A model generated the notes under the pieces. That model searched no databases. It had not been told where the DNA came from and saw only the letters and a program-made list of their open reading frames with translations. The translations under genes were made by a program, and so were the position numbers. A stretch of DNA of 64,000 nucleotides from Mycoemilia scoparia (lineage: Eukaryota > Kickxellomycota > Kickxellomycetes > Kickxellales > Kickxellaceae): positions 38,747 to 102,746 of the forward strand of contig JANBPU010000044.1 in the NCBI GenBank assembly GCA_027575805.1, read 5' to 3'. Shown here one piece after another: positions 25,349 through 36,430 of the stretch. Positions within the stretch are counted from its first letter, which is position 1. Each line of letters begins with the position of its first letter.

Positions 25349-28300
25349 ATATGTGAGCCAAGTCGCAGAAACAAACCAATTCCTTCTCATACTACAAGAA
25401 ACAGCTCGACAGCATCTAAAAACAGGAGACGTGTACTTACGTACTTGGACCGATATGGACGGATGTATTAATAGATGCCAGTCGGCGGTGCCATGCTCTG
25501 TTTTGTTCTACTTTTCCATGTCGATCCATACAAACATACATGCTTCTGCCCCTTCTCCATCTTCTTCTTCTTCTTCAGCTTCGCCTGTGAGGACTGGATG
25601 CGAATGTGGGACAGGCAAAGGGACATGCGGCTGTACGCAAAACCCTGTGGATATTAAATATGGCGTGCTCAAGCCTGATCGCTTACCAATTCGCCCATCC
25701 CCCCGACACAGTGCTGGGATACTCGGCTATATTTGCATACATGGATGCTCATGCTGTGTATGTATGTGCCACTGGAATATAGCCGTATACCCGCTGTTTT
25801 GGGTTGCAAGCATGTATGTGTCTGTATGGCTTTTCTGTTGCTGTGGGCGGTCCTTGGCAGAGCTTCTAGCCAAAGAGGAGAGAAACAGAGAGACCAAGGC
25901 GGCGTGGAAAGGCGCAAGAAAGGGATGTGCGTATGCGGGACTAGCTGATGTTGGTACCATACCACACAGCATGGCCGGACTACCGATTTGTTGACTATCA
26001 TCTTTGTAGCAATAGTTATTGAGATCTGATCTATGGTGATGAGATGTCAAGGCGGGCAGTAGCAGTCCCCTCAGCGCGCCATCATGGTTGTCCCAATGCC
26101 ATGAGGCCAAAAGCCACGGAGAGTCAAACCGCTGAGATTGAGTATTGTATGTCGGTGAATGGGCAGCAGGGAGTCCGAGACAATCCATCAATCAAAACGC
26201 TTGCATTCCCAATAGAACAGACACCACAGCCCACTTTAAAGGCCAATTTTGTTACAGGGACGCTTTCCTTATCTTCCTTGTGTTGCGTGTGTGTGTGTGT
26301 GGATGGATGTGCTGAATTGCCATGACAATGGGGATTCAAGCAATTGGCACAGCAACAACAACGCGTACACTCCACAGCATGAAGGGTGGATATTGACAAT
26401 GGTGTTTTTATCCCAACAACCACAGCATTTTACGTTATACTGACGGTGGAGAGACGCAGAGCCGGCTCAGATCCTGGCCCTTTGCATCTCGAAACAAAAA
26501 ACAAGATGCCAACATTCCTCCTTCAATGGGGGCGTGTGAGTTTTTTGCCATTCCATCTGATATTCCTTTCCTTTATTCATTCTATGCAAAGGAGAGAAGA
26601 CCGACACATCTTCTTCTTCTAGGCCAGCTGCCCAGTTGGCTAGCTGTGCCCAGTGCCGATGCATTTGCTGGTCTGCAAAGCAAATGTGTGTGAATACTGT
26701 GGTATGCTTATCTGTACATACATACACACACACACGCATTTTCTCTTTGAATGTCTCTTTGAGACTTTGTCCACAACATAGAATAGCCACCAATTACTAC
26801 CATAGCAGCGGGCAGAGCTGTGCGATGTCTTTGGGTTCTTTTATTCCAACTGCGTTGCTACTACCACCACCACCGATACTGCCTCTCACCCCTCATCGGC
26901 ACCGCACACTAGGGGACATTGTATATCTCTATGTGCACATGCACTTTATCTTGGTTGCCATGACCATGACTGTGCGTGGATATAGATAGATTCAAGCAAA
27001 AGTGTGCTAAATTCAAACCATCCCATCTTTCTCGTCATTAATAATAGCGGCAATGTTATTATACATCAGCACATCCACTCTGTGCGGGACAATTGGTGCA
27101 AGGCAAACGGCAGCATCGCTAGCAGCCCATTTCTAGGCTTGACACCTATACTCGCCTTGCTGCTGGCAATGCCGGTTGCTTTCTAGCCTTTTGTGAATCT
27201 GATCGCCCATTTTACATCCACACAGCCACCCACCACTCAGGCCAAATCACCCGGCGTTACCCCCCTCGCTCCCTCCCGATCGCTTCAACCTAATAGCAGT
27301 TGTGCATAGTTGTCGATGTATTAATTTGACACCCCCATCGCGCTTGCTTATTCACACACCTGGTCAGCTGGCCTCTTTGTAATCGATTCAATAGCACTAT
27401 GCGCATACATTCTATATTTGCTCTCTTGTATGCTGCAGCTGTAGCAGGCTTTTTTCATTCACCAATGATAATTGTAATGTGTAATGCTGCGTGAGCTTGA
27501 CGATGACGCCCAATTACACACCGATTCCCACTCTCATTGCTCCATTTTGATGAGCCTTCCTTTGACCACAACCGCCATCACCATAGTGCTGCTGTCCATA
27601 GTCATAGGCATCGCCATCGTTGCTCTCTTACTTAACACACACGCACACACTGCCGGGCACCTGGCTTTATTTTTATATTATTACTGTTCTGCTGCCACCA
27701 CTGGCGGTGATACATACCCACACAGATATGCTGATGCCGTTCATCATCTTTGCGACCTTTGATGTGCATGTATCTTCATTTGTCATTGTTGTTGTTGTTG
27801 TGGCAGTGCTATGCTTGGTTCTTTAACCCACAACCACCCCCTCGCCTTTCCTCCTGGTCTTTTTGACCCTGACACGTTGTTACTGCCCTGGAAAATTTGC
27901 CACCCCTTCCGGTCCCCCCACCCCCACCACTACTTTTTTGCGGCCCCTACTATTGTTAGCTCTGCGAGCACTTCTATTGCTCTATACATCTATTTCTATT
28001 ACTGATGCTCCTCTTCTCCCTCCCTCTCTCTCTCTGTGTGTGTGTCACTGGCTCGCTCGCTCTTCGGTTCTCTTTTAGATACCTGTCTGGCTACTGGCTG
28101 TCGGCATGCCTACTTATATAAAAGTCCAATAGTCTGGTCATACATCTCTTTGTCTTTATTTTCATTTTACATCAAACCTCTCTCTCTCTCGTTCTACATG
28201 CCCACTTACATATACACAAAAATATAATATATATTTGTCAATTTCCAAAAATCGTGTATTTGTTTTACTCACCCCCTTTTCCCTCTAACTTTATATTATC

Positions 28301-28651
28301 CCCTTTGTTGTCGTTCTTGTTCTTCAGAAGTACCACACACGCCCACAACATCCTTGTTTTTGTTTTTACTTGCCTGCTTGGCTGTTTCTCCTTTTCACTC
28401 CTGTGTGTGTTATAGTAAAAGCATATACCGAGACGGTACATACGGATTAGTAGTAGTCATCATCCCTGCTGAGTAGACTGACTTGGTTTGTGGCTACTTT
28501 GTCGTGAATTAGCGCGTATATCTGTTATGGTGTGTTATTACAAAGCCTTAACGATCCTCCTATTGATATCATCATCATCATCATCATCAGCAGCAACAAC
28601 AACAACGTTACAAAAAAGATAGAAGGCCGTATAGTATAATATACATTTATT

Positions 28652-31336
28652 ATGAGCTATTCTGCTACAAACCCTGTCTCCTCACCAGCTGGTGGAGCCA
28701 CAGTTGGCACCGCTCCATCAGTTGCTGCCCATAGCCAGCAACACAGCCTTCCGCCAATATCGTCGTTATCATACTCAATGCCAGTAAGCGAATCATACAT
28801 ATCGACGGCTGATACACCGCGTTCTCCTTCTCGATCAAATTTAATACATCAACAGCAGCCTTCTGCCACCTCAAGGCCAACCACCACCAGCCCTTGTTAC
28901 CAGAACAATACTGCTAGCGGCTATGTTGATACTAATGTTGGCGGCCGATATCAAAACAACATCAGCAGCCAGCAAAAGTATCCCGAACAACATTCATATT
29001 CACATTCCAATTACCATAACAGTAGTCATTCTCCACCCCATCAACAGAATCATCATCGTCAGTATGACCAACAGCAGCAGCAGCAGCAGCGTCCCCATCC
29101 CCCACATTATTCGCACGGACCTCCACCACCTACTACTTTGTCACATGTTCGTCCCCCACCGCCATCTCCAGGTCCTATTGGGCCCGTAAAGCATCATCAT
29201 CATCATCATCCTTCTCATCGTGATGGTGGCGATTCGGCTATTGGGAATGAGTATCATCCTCATGAGAAATATTTTCATTACGGACCTCCACCACCACCAC
29301 CACTGCCACATAATAATAATCATCATCATCAACAGCAGCAGCGTTCTCACCATAGTGGATCTGAGCCTACGGTTTATCTCAGTCCTGGTGGTCCAGCAAT
29401 CAATGATGTGCCCCGGTTTTCTAGTCAATATGGTAGTGCTGGGCATGGTCATCAGCATCATCGATCCAGTTACCACCATAGCCATAACCATCATGCTGTA
29501 TCAAGGGGAGGTCCTGGGCATCATCTCCCTCCTCCTCCTCCTCCTCCTCCTCATGGCACCTATTCTCCACCTACCAGCAGTGGCAATAATAACTACAGAA
29601 AATCTCCACCACCGACTCAACAGTATCAACCACCTCAGTACGGCGATGAGCCTAACTTTACCAGTAGTAGCAGTAGTAGTGGTGATGTCAGGCATAACAA
29701 TCTTACAACCACACCGCTGATGAACAGACCCAGTATTCGCAACCCCCTAACAATCGGTCCCACCCAATCTCGTCCACCCAACAGCTTCATTCTCTATCGC
29801 CGCGACAAGGCCCGAGAAATCACCGAAGCCCAGCCCCACCTCAACCAGTCCGAAGTGTCACGGATGGTTGGCGATTTGTGGAAAACCGAGTCCCTACATA
29901 TCAAAGAGTATTATCGAAATCTCCAGATGGATGAAAAGAACAAATTTGAGGAACATAAGCGTCGTGAAATGATGTTTGAGTCTAACTCGAACAATACCAA
30001 TACTGCTGCTTCTACTACCAATTTTAACCCGAATGGTGGTGGGGGATACGGTGGGGCTTATTCCTCAATATCATCAGCGTCTTCCAGATATGGTAATGGT
30101 AATGGTAATGGTGGTGGTGGTGGTGGTGGTGGTGGTGGAAGATCAATCAGAAAGAATGCATCTTCTTCTGGTAGTCGACGTCGTCAATCTGACACTGCTG
30201 TTGCTGCTGCTGCCGCCGCAGGTGTATCTGGCGATGGTTCAACGCAACTCCCCGCAATGGCAACTAGACCCACAAATACATTTATTAGATATCGCAACGA
30301 AAAGATGGCCCAGCTACGAAAAGAAAACTCCAAATTGTCTCAAACTCGGATCTCAAGGATTATATCCGAAATGTGGAGGAATGAAAGTCCGGAAGTCAAG
30401 GAGCGGCTGAAACAGGAGTATCAGGAAGAAAAAAATAGGATTGAACAAAATAAATTGTTGATGAAACAGCAGCAGCAGCAGAGGAATTATAATACTGGAG
30501 GAGTGGATGTGAGAGTTCCTTCCAGTGCTACTGCTGCTGCTGCTGCAACTTTACCAAATTGTGATCAAAATTATAGTTTCAAACAACAACGCCACCACCA
30601 CAATTATCAACAACAGAATCGTCCTTATGGTAGTAGTTCATCAGTCCATGTTAGTCGATCCTATAACTATCATCACAACAATAATGACTATGAGCCTTCA
30701 AATAATACTAATGGGGCTTCTTCGAGTCGAAGACATAGCCCTTATCGATATCTTCCACCTCAACTCTCACCTCTTGCTCCTCCAAAGACACCATCCGCAA
30801 CCAATACTCCCAGTAGTAGTGGTAGTAGTAGTGTCAATGATGGTAGGTCTTCTTCTAGGCCATCACCACCACCACCACCACCATTATCACAAACCCATTC
30901 TTTACCCACTACTATTTCAGCCAACACAGTAGTAGGAACAGTAACAATATCCCATTCAGCATTGACATCATCTGCATCATCAGCATTGCCCACAACATCA
31001 TCATCAATACCACATACAACACCACATAATGTTAGTAGTAATAGTAGCAGCAGCAGCAGCTCTTCCAATCACTTACACCAATCTAATTTAAACAACAATA
31101 ATAATGAAGAAGGTGAAATGGATGTTGAAGTTTCTTCGTCAAGTCCAATTGAATCCAAACCACCACCACCACCACCACCAGCAACAATATCACCTTCTCT
31201 AACAGGCGGACCACCATCAGTAGGAGGTGGTGGAGGCGGAGGAGCAGATTTTGAAAACAAAGACTCAAACTCATCATCATCATCATCATCATCATCATCT
31301 AAACCCCGTGGTTCTATAAACTTTTTATTATGTTAA
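28652..31336 (+). CDS. Double HMG-box transcription regulator, 894 residues
   Basis: This intronless frame carries two MATA-type HMG boxes. Box 1 spans about residues 373-440 (RPPNSFILYRRDKAREI, then NQSEVSRMVGDLWKTES, then KFEEHKRRE). Box 2 spans about 537-607 (RPTNTFIRYRNEKMAQL, then LSQTRISRIISEMWRNES, then EYQEEKNRIEQ). The P-NxF-xYR and W-xES positions that define sequence-specific HMG boxes are kept in both, so DNA binding in the nucleus is likely. The remainder is disordered, with His, Gln, Pro, Ser, Gly and Ala runs, including a Gly run of about 11 near residue 490 and a long poly-Ser tract near the C-terminus. HMG proteins of this type act in fungal mating and developmental control. 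This one lacks any neighbouring mating-locus gene in the window, so a mating-type role is not supported. It has an unusually long gene-free region upstream. Confidence 0.93.
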   Translation: MSYSATNPVSSPAGGATVGTAPSVAAHSQQHSLPPISSLSYSMPVSESYISTADTPRSPSRSNLIHQQQPSATSRPTTTSPCYQNNTASGYVDTNVGGRYQNNISSQQKYPEQHSYSHSNYHNSSHSPPHQQNHHRQYDQQQQQQQRPHPPHYSHGPPPPTTLSHVRPPPPSPGPIGPVKHHHHHHPSHRDGGDSAIGNEYHPHEKYFHYGPPPPPPLPHNNNHHHQQQQRSHHSGSEPTVYLSPGGPAINDVPRFSSQYGSAGHGHQHHRSSYHHSHNHHAVSRGGPGHHLPPPPPPPPHGTYSPPTSSGNNNYRKSPPPTQQYQPPQYGDEPNFTSSSSSSGDVRHNNLTTTPLMNRPSIRNPLTIGPTQSRPPNSFILYRRDKAREITEAQPHLNQSEVSRMVGDLWKTESLHIKEYYRNLQMDEKNKFEEHKRREMMFESNSNNTNTAASTTNFNPNGGGGYGGAYSSISSASSRYGNGNGNGGGGGGGGGGRSIRKNASSSGSRRRQSDTAVAAAAAAGVSGDGSTQLPAMATRPTNTFIRYRNEKMAQLRKENSKLSQTRISRIISEMWRNESPEVKERLKQEYQEEKNRIEQNKLLMKQQQQQRNYNTGGVDVRVPSSATAAAAATLPNCDQNYSFKQQRHHHNYQQQNRPYGSSSSVHVSRSYNYHHNNNDYEPSNNTNGASSSRRHSPYRYLPPQLSPLAPPKTPSATNTPSSSGSSSVNDGRSSSRPSPPPPPPLSQTHSLPTTISANTVVGTVTISHSALTSSASSALPTTSSSIPHTTPHNVSSNSSSSSSSSNHLHQSNLNNNNNEEGEMDVEVSSSSPIESKPPPPPPPATISPSLTGGPPSVGGGGGGGADFENKDSNSSSSSSSSSSKPRGSINFLLC

Positions 31337-33664
31337 TCACATGCTTATATCCATCCCTCTCCTCTCACTCTCACTCATTCACTCACAAACACTTTCTTTT
31401 GGTACATTTATTATCATACTACCAAAATACATTACATATATCAGATATCAAAAATCTCAATTCTCCATAAATATATATACACACACACATATATATATAT
31501 ATATATCTTGGCAGTATTATAATATTTTCATTATCATCATCATTATTATTGTTGCTACTAGTATTATTAATCATAGTAATAGTATCTCATGATGTTTATT
31601 TTCTTGCCTTTCTAGTTTTTTTCATTTTCATTTTCATTTGGAATTTGCTTATTATTATTATTATTATTATTTCATTGCTTTTTATCTTTTTAAATAAAAA
31701 ATTTATTGGAAAAAATTATAACAAGAATAATGATGAGTAGGTATGACTGTATACCTAAGATTGGTAGTAATATTATATAATCATTAACACAATGTGTGTT
31801 TACATTTTAATTTCTTTCATAATCATCAACAAAGAGAGAGACTCGCTGAACCAGTGTGTGTGTGTGTAGATTTATTATGCTTTAGTGATTAATCACGTGA
31901 ATCCAGCCTTATTATTTACTTATTTATTTATGAATATCTAAACCGATAATAATAATAATAATAATAATGGTAGTAGTAGTAGTAGTAGTAAAGTAAATTG
32001 ACAGTATTGATTTTTATATTACCATTCATATGATGTGAGTGCGGTGTATTATATAAATATGTTTTTGACAATATAAATATATAAAATGGTAAAGAAATTG
32101 GAAAGTTGAAGATGAAGCTTGAAACTTGATAATGTTTTTGTATCCCTCTATCTTTTTCTCTTTCTTTCTCGCTCCCCCTTTCAATATGCAAACTCCCAAG
32201 GGCCCATTTTACATGAAGCCTTGTGAACTTTCACCATATATCTGTTAGATCTTCATGCGATTGCGTAATAAATTTTGTTGTTGTTAATGGTACATGTCTT
32301 TAGTAAACAAAGAAAATGGGGTCAAGTGTATATATATATACATGTGCTTGTGTGTATAGTAAGCAAACTTGCTGCAAGAAAAAAGAGGTTACATAAATAG
32401 ACAACAACACCAACAGTTTTAAAAAAATATGAAAAAGTTTGGGTCCCTTGTTTTCTTGTAGCTATAAAGAAAAGCTTTTTGGATTTGTATTGAGAATGAG
32501 ATGAGGTAGGGGATTATCATGTTAAGATAATATAACAGAAACTATTGTTATTAACTTTGAACCACAAATTAGAAACAGAAATAAGAGCTATAATGGCTAC
32601 AGATACAATGGGTAATAATAAATAAAACAGTTTCACGGTGGTAGGATATTACAAATAACCAATCATAGACATAAAAATTGGCAAGGGTGCTTGTATATCT
32701 TTGTGTACGCATAACAGTCTTTACTAGTCATTCTTTATAACATGTACAATTATATAAATATTTACTTTCCAATAAAAACTTTCAAAGACCAAGTGCTGTA
32801 TTGTACATTTAACAAGCTTTGAATTTGTTGAGCTGGTTTGGTTATTCTTTGATGTGCATTTGATTTAAAGAGTTTTCGTCATCCATGTGTTTGTGTGTAA
32901 ATATATATATATATATATATATTTGGGTAGTTGGTTATTCGGTGATTAACCAGGTTCTTGCTTCTTTGCTTAAAAATGCCGAAAGAAGTTGTCACAAAGA
33001 AAAACTATTCTGCCCCTCTTCTTTTTATTTAGTTTTTGTGTTAGTCATAACGTGTGGTGGTTAACCTTCAGGAGTATTTTCATGCCAATGATGTGACCCC
33101 ATCATGATATCACCGTATTTATCATCTCTTTTTATCCTAGTTTTTAACAGGATATAGTATAGTAAATATCAAAAGAACGACCTTTTGTTTAAATCAAATT
33201 AGGAAAACCAAAAATGGTTTGTGACGGCTCGTGTCGTCAGATTTTCTTTAACAATGAAAGAATATAACTGCATTCTTTGTTGTTAAAGGGCTTTGAAATT
33301 TCAAAGAAGCTATGAAAGTACAACATAATCGGCAAGCCTATGCTTGTGTATTTATTTGGTAAGCAAACCAGCCTTATGATGATGATGCTGGCCATATCAA
33401 TTATTCTTGATGCATTACAACGAAAGTATCAGTGCATTTTACACACATTTCCATTTGGGTAAATAAGCATATGATTTAATAAAGATAAAAAATGTTCTTA
33501 AATAACTAATAAAAAATTTATAAAATAAAATTAGGATACTAAACCTTGATTCTGTTTGATTTAGAGCTAACTGGATCAAATCATTCAGAATTGTATTGGT
33601 TAGGAGCCAACCTGAGTAATTCAGTGTTATCCTAAATCATTTTTGGTGAGCCATATTGGCTATA
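31337..33664. other. Intergenic region
   Basis: There is no gene. AT-rich DNA holds (TA)n tracts near 31490-31506 and 32899-32921 and a TAA/TAG triplet tract at 31948-31990. A short family 2 fragment lies near 32198-32245 (ggcccattttacatgaagcc). From about 33470 rightwards the sequence is the downstream flank of the secreted-protein gene duplicated at 41458. Confidence 0.55.
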
Positions 33665-34021
33665 TTATAACAATTCAATGACAAAGACCAACACCAGTGG
33701 TCCTGCTATCAATACTTTGATACTGATCAACTTTAAAGTCTTTGAAGATTGAGAACTACTGTTAGACTTACTTTTGCCACCACCTCCTCTACCAGCACCC
33801 TTTCGTTTAAATAGATGGTTACCATTAACATTGCTGTGAAGATTGTGGTTATCACAATTTTTTCCATCAGTCAATACAGAATGGCTGACACAATCTGACT
33901 TTAGGTTAACAGGAGAATGAGTAATGGAAGTGGATTCTGGTGTTGGTCTGCCTGAAGCATGCTGGGCAAAGAAAAGAAATAGAAGGGGAGAGAAGAACCA
34001 AAGAAGTTGAAAGATTTTCAT
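33665..34021 (-). CDS. Secreted, probably GPI-anchored small protein, copy A (118 residues)
   Basis: The N-terminus is a signal peptide of about 24 residues (MKIFQLLWFFSPLLFLFF, then AQHASG). The mature part is hydrophilic, with a block SVLTDGKNCDNHNLHSNVNG shared with copy B, then a KRK basic site and a Gly/Ser/Lys-rich stretch. The C-terminus is hydrophobic (SIKVLIAGPLVLVFVIELL) without a charged end, as in a GPI-attachment signal. The frame extends to an upstream Met at 34069, but a TATA box at 34095-34102 places the expected transcription start near 34070, so the Met at 34021 that starts the signal peptide is chosen. There are only two Cys. Function is unknown; a cell-surface or secreted role is inferred from the two signals. 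Confidence 0.8.
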   Translation of the reverse strand: MKIFQLLWFFSPLLFLFFAQHASGRPTPESTSITHSPVNLKSDCVSHSVLTDGKNCDNHNLHSNVNGNHLFKRKGAGRGGGGKSKSNSSSQSSKTLKLISIKVLIAGPLVLVFVIELL

Positions 34022-34094
34022 TTTGATGTTGGGGTGAATAGGTGAATGTGTCAGGGATAATAAAAACATATTCCAACATGCCCTGGAGGCTCCC

Positions 34095-34102
34095 TATTTA
34101 TA
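34095..34102 (-). promoter_or_regulatory. TATA box of secreted-protein gene copy A
   Basis: Minus strand tataaata within gggtataaatagggagcc, 74-81 bp upstream of the chosen start codon. The 15-base core tataaatagggagcc is identical at 42188 and at 52687, upstream of the two related secreted-protein genes. Confidence 0.75.
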
Positions 34103-35129
34103 CCCATTTGGTAAAATATTGTGCTGCTTTATAATTTCTAAAAAAACAGGAGCCTATTATGTATATATGAAGAGGTATGTGGGAGAATATAATTACTGCC
34201 TTTAGATGTTTAATCATACATGTATAATGGCATTATTCACAAAGGCAGGAGTAAAAGGAGAGGGGTCATACAATGCAGAGATAGCCAATCATAAGCCAAA
34301 CTGCCAAATTTCAACATAATCAAGCCTTTTGATATACAAAAAATGTAAAAAATTTCATATTTATAGCTATAATCATGTTCTTTAAAAAACTGTGGTGGCA
34401 CCACATAGCATTGCAATACCCAGCATTTGAAAATTGGTAAACAAAATACTCCTTGATCCATGGCCTAATGATGCATGCATTTTTCTATGTTATAAAAAAT
34501 GATCTTTAATGTATTTTTGGTTATAGAATCAGGGCAGAATTTCCAATTTTAATTGAGAAAAAAAACAGAACTATAGCCTTAAGAGGCCTGCAAAGCTTTA
34601 GGAAATGAGATTCTAAATTATATGTCAGGATTTGGAATCAATAGAATGATATAAAAGAGTATTAGAAAGCAAAGTGCCCCCCACAATAATCTTAAATAAC
34701 AAATATAAGAATGAAGTTGCCTACTTTGCTATACTACATAACTAAGCCTTAAACATTGTTGTCTACTTTCGTCATGTACCCATTCTTGTACTTTTGCAGT
34801 CTGTTGTAGTTACAGATACTAATTAGGTTTGAATGCATATTAACAAGCTAAACGTTGGGTTAGACATTTACTCATTTGGCATGGTCTTGCAAAATATTAC
34901 TATTGCCAAGCCATGATCGTTTGGAACAACTTTGAGCTACTAGGGGAAGTTGTTAAACTAAAGAGGGCTTACTTTGGGATTATTGGTATTTCTTAAAACA
35001 AGTGGAAACAAATAACAATGGTTGAAAATGGCAAAGGTTTATTCAGAATAAATGCGAATAAGTTTGGAAAGGGCAGAATATATGATTATATGGCCAGATT
35101 ATACTAGTGATCGTATCTGTGCTAGACAG

Positions 35130-35230
35130 AGATAGACCCTCAGATTGTGGCCCAATCATGAGCCGTTCTATGTGCAATTCCTGAGAACCCATTTTGGCCA
35201 AGACGATATGAAACTTGATCATATAAAAAA
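35130..35230. repeat. Family 2 element at the duplication edge
   Basis: Phrases gaccctcagattgtggccca, then atcatgagcc, then tgcaattcctgagaacccat and cattttggccaag match the family 2 consensus. The left part belongs to the duplicated unit and the right part does not. It lies just beyond the 3' end of the SAM carrier gene. Confidence 0.7.
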
Positions 35231-35296
35231 ACAAGACAAATAAAAAGAAATAATGAAGCGGCAACTGTTATCAATAAGATATTGGGATAAAATCAA

Positions 35297-36430
35297 TCAA
35301 TGCTTTTGGTCATCAATAAACATTGATTTTGCTTTTTCATAAGCGCCCAAAAATATACAACCACCAATACTAATCCAAATAGTTCTAGGCACAACACCTT
35401 TAAATAGAGCAGAGACACCTTCTTCTTTAGCAATTCGTTTGATAGTAGGCAAAACCCCAGCATAATTAGCACTCCCGCCACCTCCATTGCATCCACTAAC
35501 TCCAACTGTTGCTTCTACTTTTGAAGACAACATTAGTCTAGTTTTTACAACATCCAAAGGTGTAGTAACAGCCGCCGACAAACCACCAGCTATTGACCCA
35601 GCAACAGCTGCTTCCCATGGCAAAATGGACTCCTGTTTCTTATACTGCGAGTATCTCTTTTTAAGAAATTCATACACAGGAAATTGAATACACGTAAATG
35701 GGATTTCGCGAACAACAGTTGACAAATAACCACGATAAAATCCCATTAGGCCTTCAGTTTTGTAAATGTTCGTCAGGGCTAGGTACAGGGAATTGTAATG
35801 TTTGGCTTGTAATCTTTGTTTGACGACTTCCGTGGGAACTCTAACCAAACATGCACCAACTTCACCACATGATGCGGCGACCATATGGATAAATGGAGAG
35901 TAATTTTCGGATATGTTCTTGTTTTGTGAAAGAGCAAATTTTACGTTTTCGTAGCAGACAAAGAATATAGCAGCTACAATAATTGTGGTTATGGTAAATG
36001 AGTGAGTGGTTTGGTTAATACAAAACTTGTTGTATATTTTGTGACATATATATCATCACGTTCTTATGAGTGGCTTACTTACATGATGGTGCTGATCCGA
36101 TAATTGCTGATGAAAGTCCTGAATATACGCCTTTGAATCCACCACTAGCCCGAAATCCGGCTTTAGATTGAAGTCTGGTTTTTATAGTGTCTAATGGAAA
36201 TAGTGCTGTATCAACTGCCGTCCCTGCCATACCGCCAGCCTACATTTAGGTTTTTGATTGATCAGTAGAAATAGAAATGGCTGAAAGTTTCAGCATATAT
36301 ATAAATATTTGTTTGTTTGTGGCTAGTATGCATGCGTACTTACAATTAAGCATTGATGTAGACTCAGTTCTTGTTTGTTTCTGTCCTTTATTACCAAAGG
36401 TTCAGTAGTTATAAGTCCTTCTTCCGACAT
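35297..36430 (-). CDS. PET8: Mitochondrial S-adenosylmethionine carrier (SLC25 family)
   Basis: Three exons on the minus strand (36430-36344, 36239-36083, 35973-35297) join without a stop into 306 residues; both introns have gtaagt donors. All three mitochondrial-carrier signatures are present: [22 protein letters not shown] and [10 protein letters not shown], each followed by the expected aromatic/Gly helix. Features of the SAM carrier subgroup are the [20 protein letters not shown] start of repeat 1, [20 protein letters not shown] in repeat 2, and the [21 protein letters not shown] end. The protein imports S-adenosylmethionine across the inner mitochondrial membrane for methylation, lipoate and biotin synthesis. 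Yeast Pet8 is 284 residues. An insertion with a Gly4 stretch ([14 protein letters not shown]) lies in the matrix loop of repeat 3. Assignment to this subgroup is by motif recall, not by search. Confidence 0.93.

Larger units (their letters stand above)
17810..28651. other. 10.8-kb gene desert rich in microsatellites
   Basis: I find no supported protein gene. Microsatellites are dense: (GA)n at 18715-18741 and 20755-20821, (CT)n at 20156-20183, (CA)n at 21291-21315 and 22340-22365, AATC units near 21617-21637, and GAT near 23090-23109. Family 1 elements lie at 20518 and 25235, and a family 2 element lies at 24370. From about 24.5 kb the GC content rises and open frames of 60-213 codons occur on both strands and in overlapping frames. 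Since none has a recognisable domain I treat them as a composition effect. The last kilobase is pyrimidine-rich on the plus strand and probably includes the leader and promoter of the HMG gene at 28652. Confidence 0.5.
33470..35153. repeat. Segmental duplication, copy A
   Basis: This unit is repeated in direct orientation at 41458-43382, 8 kb away. Colinear blocks are the 3' flank (about 85 per cent identity by eye), the secreted-protein gene, its promoter, and about 1 kb of upstream non-coding DNA that is almost base-for-base identical. The right edge is at gtggcccaatcatgag inside a family 2 element, beyond which the copies diverge. Copy A lacks about 135 bp present in copy B near 42376-42563. 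Confidence 0.93.

Noticed and set aside
25353..25994. 213-codon open frame on the plus strand
   Set aside because: Overlapping frames are open on the other strand and in other frames, the composition is repeat-like with Cys/His clusters from CA/TG-rich DNA, it begins inside a MITE terminus, and no domain is recognisable.
28652..31336. Interpretation of the HMG gene as a mating-type (sex) locus
   Set aside because: None of the usual flanking genes of a mucoralean sex locus (triose-phosphate transporter, RNA helicase) is present, and the protein has two boxes, not one.
34237..34461. 74-codon minus-strand frame upstream of secreted-protein copy A
   Set aside because: It lies in the duplicated non-coding module. 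In copy B the same region is interrupted by the retained 135-bp unit, which breaks the frame.
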